Shown: positions 47,867 to 58,462, numbered from the stretch's first letter. The stretch: DNA of 64,000 bases from Acidithiobacillus ferrianus (GCF_010378095.1 NZ_WNJL01000022.1:136096-200095); one strand, 5' to 3'. The notes: a model not told the origin generated them from the letters alone. Translations and numbers: made by a program.

Positions 47867-47895
47867 TTGCGATGGGGCCGATGGCGCCATATTAT
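47867..47895 (+). promoter_or_regulatory. gltX promoter, leaderless
   Basis: TTGCGA and TATTAT are separated by 17 bases. The -10 ends six bases before the gltX ATG, so transcription would start at or beside the A of ATG. There is no ribosome site between. Confidence 0.5.
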
Positions 47896-47901
47896 AGCAC
47901 C

Positions 47902-49305
47902 ATGAATCTCAAGAGTCGCTTTGCGCCTAGCCCCACCGGTTTCCTGCATCTTGGCAACGCCCGCACGGCGCTTTTCGCCTGGCTGGCAGCGCGCAGTACG
48001 CAGGGGTGCTTCGTACTGCGCCTGGAAGATACGGATCAGGAGCGTTCCACCGCGCTCTATGAACACGCCCTGCTGGAAGACCTGCGCTGGCTCGGGCTCG
48101 ACTGGGATGAGGGACCGGATCATGGCGGTGGACATGGCCCGTACCGGCAGATGGAGCGCCAATCCATTTATGGCGACTACTTCGCCCGCTTGCAGACCGC
48201 CGGACGGGCCTATCCCTGCTACTGCAGCGCCGATGAACTCGCGGCGGAGCGCGCCGTGCAGCGTGGCGCCGGAAAACCACCGCGGTACAGCGGGCGTTGC
48301 CGGCATCTCGATGCCGGGGCGCGGGCGCAGCGAGAGGCCGCGGGACTCCGGCCCACACTGCGCTTCCGGGTGCCCGATCATGGCACCGTGGTGGTGCCGG
48401 ATCTGGTCTGGGGTGAGCGCCACTATGCGCTGGCCGACCTGGGGGATTTTGTCATCCGCCGCAGTGATGGTAGTCCGGCATTTTTCTTCGCCAATGCGGT
48501 GGACGATGCGCTCATGGAGGTGAATCTGGTGCTGCGCGGGGAAGATCACCTCAGCAACACGCCCCGGCAAATCCTGGTGTTGCAAGCGCTGGATTTACCC
48601 ATCCCGGCCTATGGTCATCTGCCCCTGTTGCTGGGGGCGGACGGTCAACCCCTGTCCAAGCGGTATGGGGCCATCAGCTTGCGCGATTTGCAGCATCACG
48701 GCTATTTGCCGGCGGCGATACGCAACTATCTGGCGCGCCTCGGTCACCACTATACCGCGACGGGTTTTCTGAACCGCGTGGCGCTGGCGCAGGGTTTTTC
48801 CCTCACGCAGATCAGTCGGGCGCCTGGTCATTTCGACCCGGAGCAACTGCGGCATTGGCAGCGCGAGGCTTTACAATCGCTGGACGATGCCGCCATCTGG
48901 ACTTGGCTCACTCCCTGGTTGCGCGACAAGGTGCCGATGGGTCAGGAGATCGCCTTTGTGGCGGCGGTGCGCGCCAACATGGTTCTCCCTGCCGATGCGC
49001 TGGACTGGGCCGAACGCTGTTTCGCCGTCCCCCTGGCCGACGCCGAGGCGATCCAGACCATCGCCGCCGCGCCCCAGGGTTTCTGGTCCGCAGCGCAGGC
49101 AACACTGCGAGCCGCCGGCGGAGACTATCGGCTCTGGACCAAGACCCTGCAGAAGGAAAGCGGTCAACGGGGCAAGGCCTTGTTCATGCCCCTGCGCGCC
49201 GCGCTCACTGGGCTGACCCACGGTCCGGAACTGGCGGTGCTGCTTCCTCTGATCGGCGAGGGGCGCGCGCAGACGCGTCTGCAGGCCGCCGCCCAACTTA
49301 CCTGA
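47902..49305 (+). CDS. gltX: Glutamyl-tRNA synthetase
   Basis: GltX charges tRNA with glutamate. The 467-residue class I synthetase has FAPSPTGFLHLGN with the HIGH-like HLGN, LRLEDTDQERS, and the KMSKS-like loop PLSKRYGA. The C-terminal anticodon-binding region is of bacterial length. Because GluQ-type paralogues occur in acidithiobacilli, which carry two GltX copies, its discrimination between tRNA-Glu and tRNA-Gln cannot be told here. The start is ATG 47902; an extension to 47797 crosses the PBP1A promoter area. It is followed 21 bases later by cysS. Confidence 0.95.
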   Translation: MNLKSRFAPSPTGFLHLGNARTALFAWLAARSTQGCFVLRLEDTDQERSTALYEHALLEDLRWLGLDWDEGPDHGGGHGPYRQMERQSIYGDYFARLQTAGRAYPCYCSADELAAERAVQRGAGKPPRYSGRCRHLDAGARAQREAAGLRPTLRFRVPDHGTVVVPDLVWGERHYALADLGDFVIRRSDGSPAFFFANAVDDALMEVNLVLRGEDHLSNTPRQILVLQALDLPIPAYGHLPLLLGADGQPLSKRYGAISLRDLQHHGYLPAAIRNYLARLGHHYTATGFLNRVALAQGFSLTQISRAPGHFDPEQLRHWQREALQSLDDAAIWTWLTPWLRDKVPMGQEIAFVAAVRANMVLPADALDWAERCFAVPLADAEAIQTIAAAPQGFWSAAQATLRAAGGDYRLWTKTLQKESGQRGKALFMPLRAALTGLTHGPELAVLLPLIGEGRAQTRLQAAAQLT

Positions 49306-49326
49306 GTTTATGTGTCGAGGCCGAAT

Positions 49327-50745
49327 ATGACCGTCTCCCCCGCCCCCGGAACTGCGCCGGCCGCCCTACCGGTGCTGACCCTCTACGACACGCTGCGCCG
49401 CCGCAAAACACCGCTGGAAGTGCTGCACCCCGGTCATGTGGGGATCTACGTCTGCGGGATGACCGTATACGATTTCTGCCACCTCGGTCACGCCCGGGTG
49501 ATGGTCACCTTCGATATGGTGGTGCGCTACCTGCGCAATTGTGGTTACCGGGTGACCTATGTGCGCAATATCACCGATATCGACGACAAGATCATTCGCC
49601 GAGCGCTGGAGCGTGGCGAATCGACCCAATCCCTCACCGGGCGCTTCATCGACGCGATGCACGAGGATGAGGCGGCCCTGCTCTGCCAGCGCCCTGATCT
49701 GGAGCCGCGGGCGACCGCGCATGTGGGTGCCATGCAAACCCTGATCGGTGCGCTTATTGCCAAGGGACACGCCTATCCGGCGGTCAATGGCGATGTGTAT
49801 TACGCGGTGCGGAGTTTTTCCGGATATGGTCGACTTTCTGGCAAGTCCATTGACGATCTGGCGGTGGGGGCGCGGGTCGATGTGGACGAGGATAAACGGG
49901 ATCCCCTGGATTTCGCTTTGTGGAAAGCCGCCAAGCCTGGCGAACCCTCCTGGGCCTCTCCCTGGGGCGAGGGACGGCCGGGCTGGCATATTGAATGCTC
50001 GGCCATGTCGGCCGATGCCTTGGGTTGTGCTTTCGATATTCATGGGGGTGGTGCCGATCTGCAGTTTCCCCACCACGAAAATGAAATCGCCCAGTCTCAG
50101 GGTGCCGGCTGCGCTTTCGCGCACTACTGGATGCACAATGGCTTCGTCCGCATCAATGACGAAAAGATGTCCAAGTCGCTGAATAATTTTTTCACGGTGC
50201 GGGAACTATTACCGTATTATCCCGGCGAGGTGCTGCGTTTTTTTATTCTCACCAGCCATTACCGCAGTCCCCTCAACTACGCCGAGGAGGCCCTGGAACA
50301 AGCCAAGGCGGGGTTGACCCGGTTGTACACCGCCTTGCGGGGCATGCCCAAGCCGCGAATCGTACCAGAGTTGGGGGCCGAGTGGCGCGCGCGCTTCCAC
50401 GCGGCGATGCGGGATGATTTCCATACGCCCACGGCCATCGCCGTACTTTTTGATATCGCCCGCGAGATCAATCGGCTACGAGACGAGGGCAGCGAGGTGG
50501 CGGCGCCTCTCGCGACGGTGTTGCGCGAGCTGGCCAGTGTGCTCGGACTGTTGCAGCAGAATGCGGAAGATTTTCTCCGGGGCGACGAAAAAGACGCCGC
50601 CTGGATCGACGAACGTATCGTTGCGCGCACGGCAGCGCGCCAGGCCCGGGATTTTGCGGGTGCCGATAGGATCCGGCTGGAACTGACCGCGGCGGGGGTC
50701 ATTCTCGAAGATGGCCCGGGCGGCACGACGTGGCGTCGCGAGTGA
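49327..50745 (+). CDS. cysS: Cysteinyl-tRNA synthetase
   Basis: CysS charges tRNA-Cys. The 472-residue class I enzyme has the zinc/active-site block [17 protein letters not shown] (HLGH is the HIGH motif), [36 protein letters not shown] and the KMSKS motif in [14 protein letters not shown] lies seven bases before ATG 49327; a GTG at 49312 is an alternative. It is probably co-transcribed with gltX and ends before the convergent rne gene. Confidence 0.97.
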   Translation: MTVSPAPGTAPAALPVLTLYDTLRRRKTPLEVLHPGHVGIYVCGMTVYDFCHLGHARVMVTFDMVVRYLRNCGYRVTYVRNITDIDDKIIRRALERGESTQSLTGRFIDAMHEDEAALLCQRPDLEPRATAHVGAMQTLIGALIAKGHAYPAVNGDVYYAVRSFSGYGRLSGKSIDDLAVGARVDVDEDKRDPLDFALWKAAKPGEPSWASPWGEGRPGWHIECSAMSADALGCAFDIHGGGADLQFPHHENEIAQSQGAGCAFAHYWMHNGFVRINDEKMSKSLNNFFTVRELLPYYPGEVLRFFILTSHYRSPLNYAEEALEQAKAGLTRLYTALRGMPKPRIVPELGAEWRARFHAAMRDDFHTPTAIAVLFDIAREINRLRDEGSEVAAPLATVLRELASVLGLLQQNAEDFLRGDEKDAAWIDERIVARTAARQARDFAGADRIRLELTAAGVILEDGPGGTTWRRE

Positions 50746-50850
50746 ACGGCTTTGGGCAATCGGAATACGAAGACCTTTGCCGTTGCCGGAATCGCATCGA
50801 CCGTGCCGTGACGACGTCACGCACCCGCGTTCAGGGCATGCGGTGGCGCT

Positions 50851-53124
50851 CTAATCTTCGTCTAGCGAAAAGGGCCGCTGCGCAGCGTCGGACGGGGCGA
50901 TAGACAAGGATTCCTGGCGATCCGCCGCCGCCGCCCCTTCCACAGCCAGCAGATCGCCTTGCACGGGCTCCTGGGCCGAAGCCTGAAGCACCTCCCGCAC
51001 CGGCGGGTTTTCCGGTTCCCGCGCCGCATCGTTTTCGACGGCGGAGCCCGCGCCGCGCCCCAATGCCGCAGCGGGGATCAGCATCTGGTGCCAGTCGGTC
51101 GCGGCGGGTACCGTGCCGGGATAGACGAGTGCTTCCGCAGCATTCGTGGATTCCGGCGATGCCCCCTCTTTGGGGAATCCATCGGGCGCGCGGCCCTCTT
51201 CGGGCTCCGCGGACGATGCGGCGGCGCCGTCCTCTCCACCTTGCGGAGCGCGTCTGGCCCGGGCCCGACGCCCGCCACGGCGACGGCGACGGCTGCTGCG
51301 GCTCTCGCCGCCGTCCTCCGGACTGTCGGTGATGGTCCCGGTGACCGGTTCCGCGGTTTCCGGCCCCTCGGCGCTACCGGTTTCCGCCAGGAAGGTGGCG
51401 GCGTCAACGGGTTCGTAGCGGGACACCAGCGCCCGCACCAGCCGAGCCAGAATACCCTCCTCCGGCGGAGTGGCCTTGGCGGGAGCTTTGACCTTCGGAT
51501 GGCTCGACGCTGGTGGTGTGCGCAGCGGTGGTAGCACTGCCGGCGGTGGGGCCGCTGTCAGTGGGCTCAGCGCGGCGGACTCGCTCTGCGAACGGCTGGG
51601 ACGTGAGGGCAGAGGGACATGCTCGCCACCGGAAGCGGATGCGGTCCGGGCACTTCCACCGTCCTGGCGAGTCCGCTGTATCTGGTAATGCGGCGTGACC
51701 ATTTCTGGCGTGGGAATGATCAGGATGCGGGTATCGGTCTTGGCCTCCAGTTCAAGAAGCGGGCGGCGTTTTTCATTGAGGAGGTATACGGCCACATCCA
51801 CGGGCACCTGGCACTGCACCTCAGCCGCTCCCGCTTTCATGCACTCTTCATGCAGCAGGCGCAGGACATGCATGCTGGTGGCCTCGCAGCCGCGAATCTG
51901 GCCGGTACCGCTACAACGTGGGCAGGGCTCGTAGGAAGCCTCTTCCAGGCTGGCACCGAGCCGTTGCCGCGACATTTCCATGAGTCCGAAGCGGGAGATA
52001 CGCCCCAACTGTACCCGTGCCCGGTCCAGCTTGAGCGCTTCCTTGAGTTTGTTCTCCACTTCACGCTGATGTTTGGGAGACTCCATATCGATGAAATCCA
52101 CCACGATCAACCCGCCGATGTCACGCAGGCGAATCTGTCGCGCGATTTCTTCCGCCGCCTCCAGGTTGGTCTGGAAGGCGGTTTCGGCAATATCCTGTCC
52201 CTTGGTCGCCCGCCCCGAGTTCACGTCCACGGCCACCAGGGCCTCGGTGTGGTCGATGACGATCGCACCCCCCGCTTCCAGACGTACTTCCCGGCTGAAG
52301 GCGGACTCGATCTGTTGCTCGATCTGGTAGCGGGAAAACAGCGGCGTGTCGTTGTTGTAGTATTTCAGGCGATGCACCATCTTCGGCATCATGGAGCCCA
52401 TGAACTGCACGGCGGCGTTGTAGGCCCCTTCTTCGTCGATCAGGATTTCCCCGAAATCTTCGGAAAAGTGGTCACGCAAGGCGCGTACCACGACATTGCC
52501 TTCCTGGTAGATCAGGAAGGGGGCGGCGCGTGGCGCCGCGGTATTCACGATGGCCTGCCAGATTTGCTTGAGGTATTCGAGATCGCGCTGCAGCGCTTCC
52601 AGGTCTTGACCGATGCCCGCCGTGCGGGCGATGACGCCCATGTTCTCGGGAATGTCCAGGATTTGCAAGTGCTGGCGGATCTGTGTGCGATCCTCGCCCT
52701 CGATGCGCCGGGAGACGCCGCCGGCACGCGGGTTGTTGGGCATGAGCACCAGGTAACGCCCGGCCAGGCTAACGAAGGTGGTGAGCGCCGCGCCTTTGCT
52801 GGAGCGTTCTTCCTTGTCTACCTGAACGATGATTTCCTGGCCTTCCCGCACCAAATCCTGAATGCGTTTGCGGCCTGTTTCCTGCTGCAGGAAATATTCC
52901 CGGGCAATTTCTTTCAGGGGCAGGAAACCATGCCGTTCGGCGCCGTAGTCCACGAAGGCCGCTTCGAGACTAGGCTCGACGCGGGTGATGCGGCCTTTGT
53001 AAATATTGCTTTTTTTCTGTTCCCGATAAGCGCGTTCAATGTCCAGGTCGAGGAGCTTCTGACCATCTACCAAGGCCACCCGCAGCTCCTCTGCATGAGT
53101 GGCGTTAATCAACATCCGTTTCAT
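50851..53124 (-). CDS. rne: Ribonuclease E
   Basis: RNase E is the main endonuclease of mRNA decay and stable RNA processing. The 757-residue product has the S1 domain (SNIYKGRITRVEPSLEAAFVDYG) and the DNase I-like catalytic domain, with Asp residues in VAVDVNSGR and IGGLIVVDFIDM. The zinc-link CPRCSGTG follows. The last 270 residues are low-complexity, rich in Pro, Ala, Glu and Arg (an RRRRR-type patch near 640), the usual scaffold for degradosome partners. It diverges from rluC, as in E. coli. GGAGAAAGAAGAA precedes the start. The shorter paralogue RNase G is less likely given the long tail. Confidence 0.94.
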   Translation of the reverse strand: MKRMLINATHAEELRVALVDGQKLLDLDIERAYREQKKSNIYKGRITRVEPSLEAAFVDYGAERHGFLPLKEIAREYFLQQETGRKRIQDLVREGQEIIVQVDKEERSSKGAALTTFVSLAGRYLVLMPNNPRAGGVSRRIEGEDRTQIRQHLQILDIPENMGVIARTAGIGQDLEALQRDLEYLKQIWQAIVNTAAPRAAPFLIYQEGNVVVRALRDHFSEDFGEILIDEEGAYNAAVQFMGSMMPKMVHRLKYYNNDTPLFSRYQIEQQIESAFSREVRLEAGGAIVIDHTEALVAVDVNSGRATKGQDIAETAFQTNLEAAEEIARQIRLRDIGGLIVVDFIDMESPKHQREVENKLKEALKLDRARVQLGRISRFGLMEMSRQRLGASLEEASYEPCPRCSGTGQIRGCEATSMHVLRLLHEECMKAGAAEVQCQVPVDVAVYLLNEKRRPLLELEAKTDTRILIIPTPEMVTPHYQIQRTRQDGGSARTASASGGEHVPLPSRPSRSQSESAALSPLTAAPPPAVLPPLRTPPASSHPKVKAPAKATPPEEGILARLVRALVSRYEPVDAATFLAETGSAEGPETAEPVTGTITDSPEDGGESRSSRRRRRGGRRARARRAPQGGEDGAAASSAEPEEGRAPDGFPKEGASPESTNAAEALVYPGTVPAATDWHQMLIPAAALGRGAGSAVENDAAREPENPPVREVLQASAQEPVQGDLLAVEGAAAADRQESLSIAPSDAAQRPFSLDED

Positions 53125-53322
53125 AAGTTCTTCTTTCTCCGGCGCTCAACCCGCAAGCCCGAGGGGCTCGTCAGGGAGCGCAACGTTTGTAATTGGGACC
53201 GGCGGGGGTTGCCCGGCGGTGCTGAAATGGGGTCCCGCTCCGAGAAGCGCAGCATCCCAAGTCGAAATATATGTCATAAAAGTATAGAATCGCAAACGGA
53301 AAGCGCAGGGGTGAGGTAAGTA

Positions 53323-54273
53323 ATGGCAGAAAATGGGGTGCGGCAATGGCGCGTGACCGGCGCGGAAGCGGGACAACGGCTGGATAATTTCCTGCTGCGA
53401 GTGATGAAAGGGGTGCCGCGCTCCCATATCTACAAAATCTTGCGCAGCGGCGAGGTTCGGGTGAACAAAGGGCGGACACGGCCTCACTACCATCTGACCG
53501 AGGGCGACATATTGCGTCTGCCGCCGGTACGGGTGGCCGCCCCCAGCGATCCTGCCGTGCTTCCCGCCCACCTGCATCACCAATTGGAAGCCGCCATCCT
53601 GTATGAGGACGACCATCTGCTGGTGCTGGACAAGCCCAGCGGACTGGCGGTGCATGGAGGTTCCGGCCTGAGTTGGGGCGCCATCGAGGCGCTGCGCCAG
53701 TTGCGGCCCGATGCCCGTGAACTGGAACTGGCGCACCGTCTGGACCGCGACACTTCCGGTTGCCTGATCCTCAGCAAGAAGCGTTCGGCGTTGCGGGCTC
53801 TCCACGAAGCCTTGCGGGAAGGGCGCATGGAGAAGCGTTATCTCGCGCTAGCGGCCGGCGACTGGCAGGGGAAGACGCGCTCCGTGCATCTGGCCCTGCG
53901 CAAGAATACGTTGCAGTCCGGCGAGCGCATGGTGCGGGTGGACTCCGTGGACGGCAAGGCAGCGCATACCCATTTTTTGCCGCTGGAACGTTTCCCCGGC
54001 GCGGTTCTGCTGCAAGCCGATCTGGACACCGGTCGTACCCACCAGATTCGTGTCCACCTCCAAGCCATTGGCCATCCGGTGGCGGGTGACGAGAAATATG
54101 GTGATCCCGCCTTCAACCAGCGTCTGCGCGCATGGGGTTTGCGGCGACTCTTTTTGCACGCCGCCCTGATCGCCTTCCGCCACCCCCAGGATGGGCGGCC
54201 TCTGCGTATCGAAGCGCCCCTGCCCGCCGAGCTGCGAGGGGTGCTTGCCCGCCTGCGCACGGAATCCGCGTGA
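53323..54273 (+). CDS. rluC: 23S rRNA pseudouridine synthase RluC
   Basis: A 316-residue RluA-family pseudouridine synthase. The N-terminal S4 domain (AGQRLDNFLLRVMKGVPRSH, then GEVRVNKGR) is followed by the catalytic block HRLDRDTSG with the essential aspartate. KRYLAL and LDTGRTHQIRVHLQAIGHPV are further hallmarks. Divergence from rne supports RluC (positions 955, 2504 and 2580 of 23S rRNA) over RluD. Its promoter and that of rne share the 200-base gap 53125-53322. Confidence 0.95.
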   Translation: MAENGVRQWRVTGAEAGQRLDNFLLRVMKGVPRSHIYKILRSGEVRVNKGRTRPHYHLTEGDILRLPPVRVAAPSDPAVLPAHLHHQLEAAILYEDDHLLVLDKPSGLAVHGGSGLSWGAIEALRQLRPDARELELAHRLDRDTSGCLILSKKRSALRALHEALREGRMEKRYLALAAGDWQGKTRSVHLALRKNTLQSGERMVRVDSVDGKAAHTHFLPLERFPGAVLLQADLDTGRTHQIRVHLQAIGHPVAGDEKYGDPAFNQRLRAWGLRRLFLHAALIAFRHPQDGRPLRIEAPLPAELRGVLARLRTESA

Positions 54274-54292
54274 CGGTCGCACCGATCCGGTT

Positions 54293-55042
54293 TCAGAGGG
54301 GTTCGACGGCGCCTTCCAGGAAGGGTCCCAACGCGCTGGCTTCTTCCGGGTTGGAAAAGAGGAAGGAAAATCCCAACAGTGAAAAGCCGTTGGCGGGAAC
54401 GCGCACTTCATCCCCATCATGGCCGTCCTGAGTGGCCAGTGCCGATCTGCGGATCTCGGCTTTTCCCCGCCACCGGGTCAGGTCGGATTTCAGCAAGATA
54501 ATCTCGCCTCGCTCGTGCAACTGAACGCTCAGGCCGTCATCGTGATAGGCCGCCACGGACATCCCGCCCAGGAAGCCCCCATAGCTCACATCCATGACAT
54601 GCCCAAATATGGGATCGCCATGGGTGGGATTGTTCCAGAAGGCCGTCATGTTGAGGGTCAGGCCAAAGCGTTCATGTTTCCGGCCTCTGCGAATCCATAG
54701 TTCAGTGGGGTAATTGATCTGAATGTCCCGCCCTTCCATCCGCACGATGGTGGACAGGAAGCCCAGTGAGCATGTCTTGCCGTGATGGACACATAGAATC
54801 TTTTCACCCGTTTGAGCGGGCGAATCCTGGGCATCGCGGTCTTGCGGGGCCAACACCATGGTTTTGGGATTCAGATGCTTGACCTGGGCTTCAGCGGCCA
54901 GTGCAACGGATTCCCTGAACAGGGTGACCTGGCGCGCACGGGCCTTGAGTCCGATCAGCAGGTCGGGGATCTCCTCCTGGGGCACTTTGGACCAAGAGAG
55001 GAAGAGTTCTTGAGAACGCTCATAAAGAGGTTTGGCAGTCAT
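54293..55042 (-). CDS. PilZ-like c-di-GMP binding protein
   Basis: A 249-residue protein with an N-terminal helical or YcgR-N-like region and a probable PilZ domain from about 115. The arginine motif is RRGRKHER at 118-125 and the second motif is DVSYGG at 151-156, matching the RxxxR and D/N-x-S-x-x-G pattern of c-di-GMP binders. No other output domain is seen. GGGGG lies eight bases before ATG 55042. The gene stands alone, converging on rluC. Cytoplasmic c-di-GMP receptor is the expected role; target unknown. Confidence 0.7.
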   Translation of the reverse strand: MTAKPLYERSQELFLSWSKVPQEEIPDLLIGLKARARQVTLFRESVALAAEAQVKHLNPKTMVLAPQDRDAQDSPAQTGEKILCVHHGKTCSLGFLSTIVRMEGRDIQINYPTELWIRRGRKHERFGLTLNMTAFWNNPTHGDPIFGHVMDVSYGGFLGGMSVAAYHDDGLSVQLHERGEIILLKSDLTRWRGKAEIRRSALATQDGHDGDEVRVPANGFSLLGFSFLFSNPEEASALGPFLEGAVEPL

Positions 55043-55220
55043 GTGGTTGTCCCCCCATCTATCTGTCTCAGTGTACCACAACCGGCTGTGATGCCACGTG
55101 CCGTCGTGGACGATCGTCGACGAGGCGTTCAGCTTTCGCGCAGCCGTTCGATGCGCCGCCGCTGCGCCGTTATCAGCGTGTCGATCTTGCCCGTCTCGCG
55201 GTCAAATCGCTCTGCTTTGG

Positions 55221-56753
55221 TCAGTCGTTCCGGCGGACCCGGATGCTCTGAAAGTGGCGGTAGATCACCTGTCCGGGGCCGCCACCCGGTTTGCGGTGGA
55301 CGTGGCGGATTTCCGTCCAGTCCACCTCCCCGCTGACGGCGCGGGATTGACTCTGTTGCAGGGCGATGCGTGCCGCCGCGGCCATCACCGCTTCGGGCAC
55401 GACGGTTTGACGGTTTTCCCGACGCAGCACCACATGGCTGCCCCCCAAATCCTGAATGTGAAACCACAGATCCCAAGGTTTGGCGGCGCGGAAAGTCAGG
55501 TGATCGTTTTCTTTCGCATTTTTCCCCCAGAGGAGCGTAAAGCCTCCTATCACCTGGTGGTGGAAGCCGGTGTCGTCCGGCGTTCCCTTCTTCGAGGCTT
55601 TGACGAGCGTCGAGTCCGCGGGGGTGGGCGATCCTGTCGCCGACCCGATCGACCCATCCTCCGTGACCGCCGTAAGCTGTTGCAGCAACTGTTCCGCTTC
55701 TTGCAGACGGAGGACGATTTCGCGTCGCGCGCGTTGACTGCGTTGCGCTTGCCGCATGTACCCCTGCGCCTGCCGATGTAAGGATGTGCCCGGCGTCACG
55801 GGAATGGTCAGCGTCGCACCCGTTGCGCTGGTGTGGTCCGGAGCGCTGATGTGGAGGGTGGACGGTATCGCGTCGGGCAGAGCGAAGAGGGCGAATGCCT
55901 GGGTGCGATATACTTCCGGGTCCTCCCAGCGCGCCATGTCTTGACGCATCTTCCGGATGCGTTGTTGCAGGCGTTCCCGCTGGCGGGCGAGGATGCGTTC
56001 CTGGGCGGAAGGTTGTGGAAGGATCGCGGGCGGCACAAAGCGCAACGCTTCCTGCGCCGAAATCTCCCGCATCGGCCCCTGGTCGGGCAGAGGCAGGGGA
56101 TAAACGACGGGATGGTCCGTGTCCACCGCGTGCCGCCACCACGGCGCGCAAGGTTCCAGCCGCCGCGACCAAGCCTCCCGCATAGCCTCTTGGTCCGCCC
56201 CACTCTGGGGACGATACCGGGGGGCGACGCGGCGCAGCCAGGCGGCGGTATTCGGTGAAGGCTGGGTGAAGGGCAGGCTGCCTTCCGGTGGCGCGTACAC
56301 GATGCCGGGCAGAAAGCGCGGCGCCGCCTTGCCGTCGAGACGGTCCCAGCGCCAGGCCCAGCGGATATGCTGCGTCTCATCCAGCAGGGCGATATTGCCG
56401 CGTCCGCCAAAGCATTCGGCAATCAGGCTGATCTGGTCCACCCGCTTGCTGATGTGGACGCGGCTGCAATCCATGCGCACGATGCGATCCGCCCAGGGCA
56501 CACGGATGCGCTGTATGCGAAAGCCGGAAAAGCGTTGATGGAGCGGACTGCTCCAGGTGGTCAGGGCGCCCGACTTTTGGAATGCGGTATCCCACCAGAG
56601 CCCCAGAGGGGCGCGTTGCACGATCAACGCAATGTGCGCTTTGGCCGTATGCAGATACAACCCGCCCGGCGCGTCGCTGATGCCCTGGATGACCTGCCGT
56701 GCGAGCTGGTGGTCCAGGCACTGGGCAGCGGCGGCAAGCTGCAAGGTATCCAT
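55221..56753 (-). CDS. NFACT/RqcH-family ribosome quality control protein
   Basis: A 510-residue NFACT protein (RqcH, FbpA or Rqc2-like). Relatives bind stalled 50S-peptidyl-tRNA complexes and direct addition of C-terminal alanine tails. The NFACT-N domain includes the Asp-Arg pair needed for tRNA binding in RqcH, here D89-R90 in WADRIVRMD. A coiled-coil middle follows (about 260-390, rich in Arg and Gln). The NFACT-R domain has WDLWFHIQDLGGSHVVLR, ending with HRKPGGGPGQVIY. It is 35 bases downstream of sat/cysC on the same strand. Function in alanine tailing is inferred from the family. Confidence 0.85.
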   Translation of the reverse strand: MDTLQLAAAAQCLDHQLARQVIQGISDAPGGLYLHTAKAHIALIVQRAPLGLWWDTAFQKSGALTTWSSPLHQRFSGFRIQRIRVPWADRIVRMDCSRVHISKRVDQISLIAECFGGRGNIALLDETQHIRWAWRWDRLDGKAAPRFLPGIVYAPPEGSLPFTQPSPNTAAWLRRVAPRYRPQSGADQEAMREAWSRRLEPCAPWWRHAVDTDHPVVYPLPLPDQGPMREISAQEALRFVPPAILPQPSAQERILARQRERLQQRIRKMRQDMARWEDPEVYRTQAFALFALPDAIPSTLHISAPDHTSATGATLTIPVTPGTSLHRQAQGYMRQAQRSQRARREIVLRLQEAEQLLQQLTAVTEDGSIGSATGSPTPADSTLVKASKKGTPDDTGFHHQVIGGFTLLWGKNAKENDHLTFRAAKPWDLWFHIQDLGGSHVVLRRENRQTVVPEAVMAAAARIALQQSQSRAVSGEVDWTEIRHVHRKPGGGPGQVIYRHFQSIRVRRND

Positions 56754-56788
56754 TTGCTGAACCTAAGCCCCGCGCACCGGCAACATCT

Positions 56789-58462
56789 TCATGCCTCCTG
56801 GCGCGTCCCTGCCCCGACCCGCGCATCCGTTACCGCGCCCAGCCGGTGCAGCACCTCCACCAGTGCCGTCAACGCGACCGACGGTTTTTGTTGGCTGGCA
56901 TCCAAGACGCACTCCGCATGTTCCGGGGTCTCGTAGGGGTCGTCCACCCCCGTAAAGCCGGTGATCTCGCCGCGCATGGCCTTGGCGTAAAGGCCCTTGG
57001 GATCCCGCGCGGCGCAGACTTCCAGGGGTGTGGAGACATGCACTTCGATGAAGAGGCCGCCCGCTTCCTCCACCAGGCGGCGCGCATCGGCGCGGGCCTG
57101 ACGGTAGGGCGAAATGGCGGCGACCACGGCAATGCCGCCGTGACGGGCTACCAGACTGGCGACGAAACCGATGCGGCGGATATTCTCGTCGCGGTCTTCG
57201 CGGCTGAAACTCAGTCCTTTGGACAGAAAACGCCGCACCACATCGCCATCCAGCAGGGTCACGGCACGTTCGTCCCCCGCCTCCAGATGGCGGGCCAACA
57301 TCCCGGCCAGGGTGCTCTTGCCGCTGGCGGACAGGCCGGTAAACCAGATGACCAGACCGCGCCGGTCCGCGCCACGGTACGCCTGCCGCAATATCCGAAT
57401 GACCTCCGGCGGGGAGAACCATTCGGGAATATCTTCCCGACTGGCCAGCCGCCGCCGCAACTCGGTGCCGGAAATGCCCGCCAGGGCCTCGCCGTTGGCC
57501 TCTTCCACCGGCACATAACGGCGCCGGGTTTGAGAATACGCATACTCGGGCAAGAAAATGCCGGTGATGCCCATCTCGCTGGCGTGCCGGGCAAAAAGCG
57601 CCTGCGCCGCGAAGGCCGGGTAGAGCAGACCGCCAGCCGCCGCGCCCGGGTCGGCATGGCCGCGCCCGATGATGAAATGGGTGGCCCCATAGTTGCGGCG
57701 AATCAGCGCGTGCCACAGCGCCTCCCGCGGGCCGGCCATGCGCATGGCCAGGGGCAGGGGCGAGAGCAGGGCGGTCGCCGGGGGATAATGGCCCAGCACC
57801 GCACGATACACGCGCATGCGGTAGGACGCCTCCACATCGCCGGGCTTGGTGGGGCCGATGGCCGGATGCAGCAGCAGACGCGCGCCCGCACCGGCCTGTT
57901 CCAGTCCCGCCCGGGTCACGGCGATGTGGGCGTGATGCAGCGGGTTGCGCGTCTGAAAGGCGACCACCGGGTGCGTCCCGCTCCAGTGCTGCCGCAGCAT
58001 GGCCGGGGTCTGATACTCGGGCGGAAATTCGACGGCAGCGGCGCGGGGCAGGGTGTCCGCATCCCAGGCTGACACGCGCCCCGCCACGTAGTAAGGGCCG
58101 CGCGCCAGCAACTCGGCCACGCCTGGATGGCTGGAATCGGTCGTCCCATAAACCGCCGCGGCTTCCAGCCGTTTATCCGGACGATAGCAGGCGCTGACGG
58201 CAACGGACCCGAGGGGGGTGCCATCACTGCGTTCCAATCGCAAAATATCCCCTGCCACCAAAGACTGGCCGAGCGTTTCGCTGACGTCGAGCACCACGGG
58301 AATGGGCCAGAGCGCGCCATTACCCAGACGCATGTCCCGCAGCACGGACTGCCAGTCTGCCGCATTCAGGTAGCCCTCCAGGGGAGCAAAAGCGCCGGTC
58401 AGCAGCAGTTCCAGATCGCAGCGCTGGCGCGCCGTCAGGACATGAATAGGCGGAGTGGGCAT
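56789..58462 (-). CDS. Bifunctional sulfate adenylyltransferase/APS kinase
   Basis: A 557-residue fusion. The N-terminal ATP sulfurylase (about 1-365) has [11 protein letters not shown] (the QxRNxxH catalytic motif), [12 protein letters not shown] and [10 protein letters not shown]. The C-terminal APS kinase (about 375-545) has the P-loop [33 protein letters not shown], and the lid region. Together they turn sulfate and ATP into PAPS for assimilation. No cysD/cysN heterodimer is here. AAGGA precedes ATG 58462. It lies ten bases downstream of a phosphoribosyltransferase gene. Sat in the reverse direction could generate ATP in sulfur oxidation, but the fused kinase argues for assimilation. Confidence 0.94.
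   Translation of the reverse strand: MPTPPIHVLTARQRCDLELLLTGAFAPLEGYLNAADWQSVLRDMRLGNGALWPIPVVLDVSETLGQSLVAGDILRLERSDGTPLGSVAVSACYRPDKRLEAAAVYGTTDSSHPGVAELLARGPYYVAGRVSAWDADTLPRAAAVEFPPEYQTPAMLRQHWSGTHPVVAFQTRNPLHHAHIAVTRAGLEQAGAGARLLLHPAIGPTKPGDVEASYRMRVYRAVLGHYPPATALLSPLPLAMRMAGPREALWHALIRRNYGATHFIIGRGHADPGAAAGGLLYPAFAAQALFARHASEMGITGIFLPEYAYSQTRRRYVPVEEANGEALAGISGTELRRRLASREDIPEWFSPPEVIRILRQAYRGADRRGLVIWFTGLSASGKSTLAGMLARHLEAGDERAVTLLDGDVVRRFLSKGLSFSREDRDENIRRIGFVASLVARHGGIAVVAAISPYRQARADARRLVEEAGGLFIEVHVSTPLEVCAARDPKGLYAKAMRGEITGFTGVDDPYETPEHAECVLDASQQKPSVALTALVEVLHRLGAVTDARVGAGTRQEA

Noticed and set aside
51619..53319. Long plus-strand open frame opposite rne
   Set aside because: Antisense to the catalytic domain of RNase E, without ribosome site or family features.
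56699..58072. Plus-strand open frame opposite sat/cysC
   Set aside because: Composition is Gly, Gln and Arg rich and mirrors the coding strand of a certain gene.
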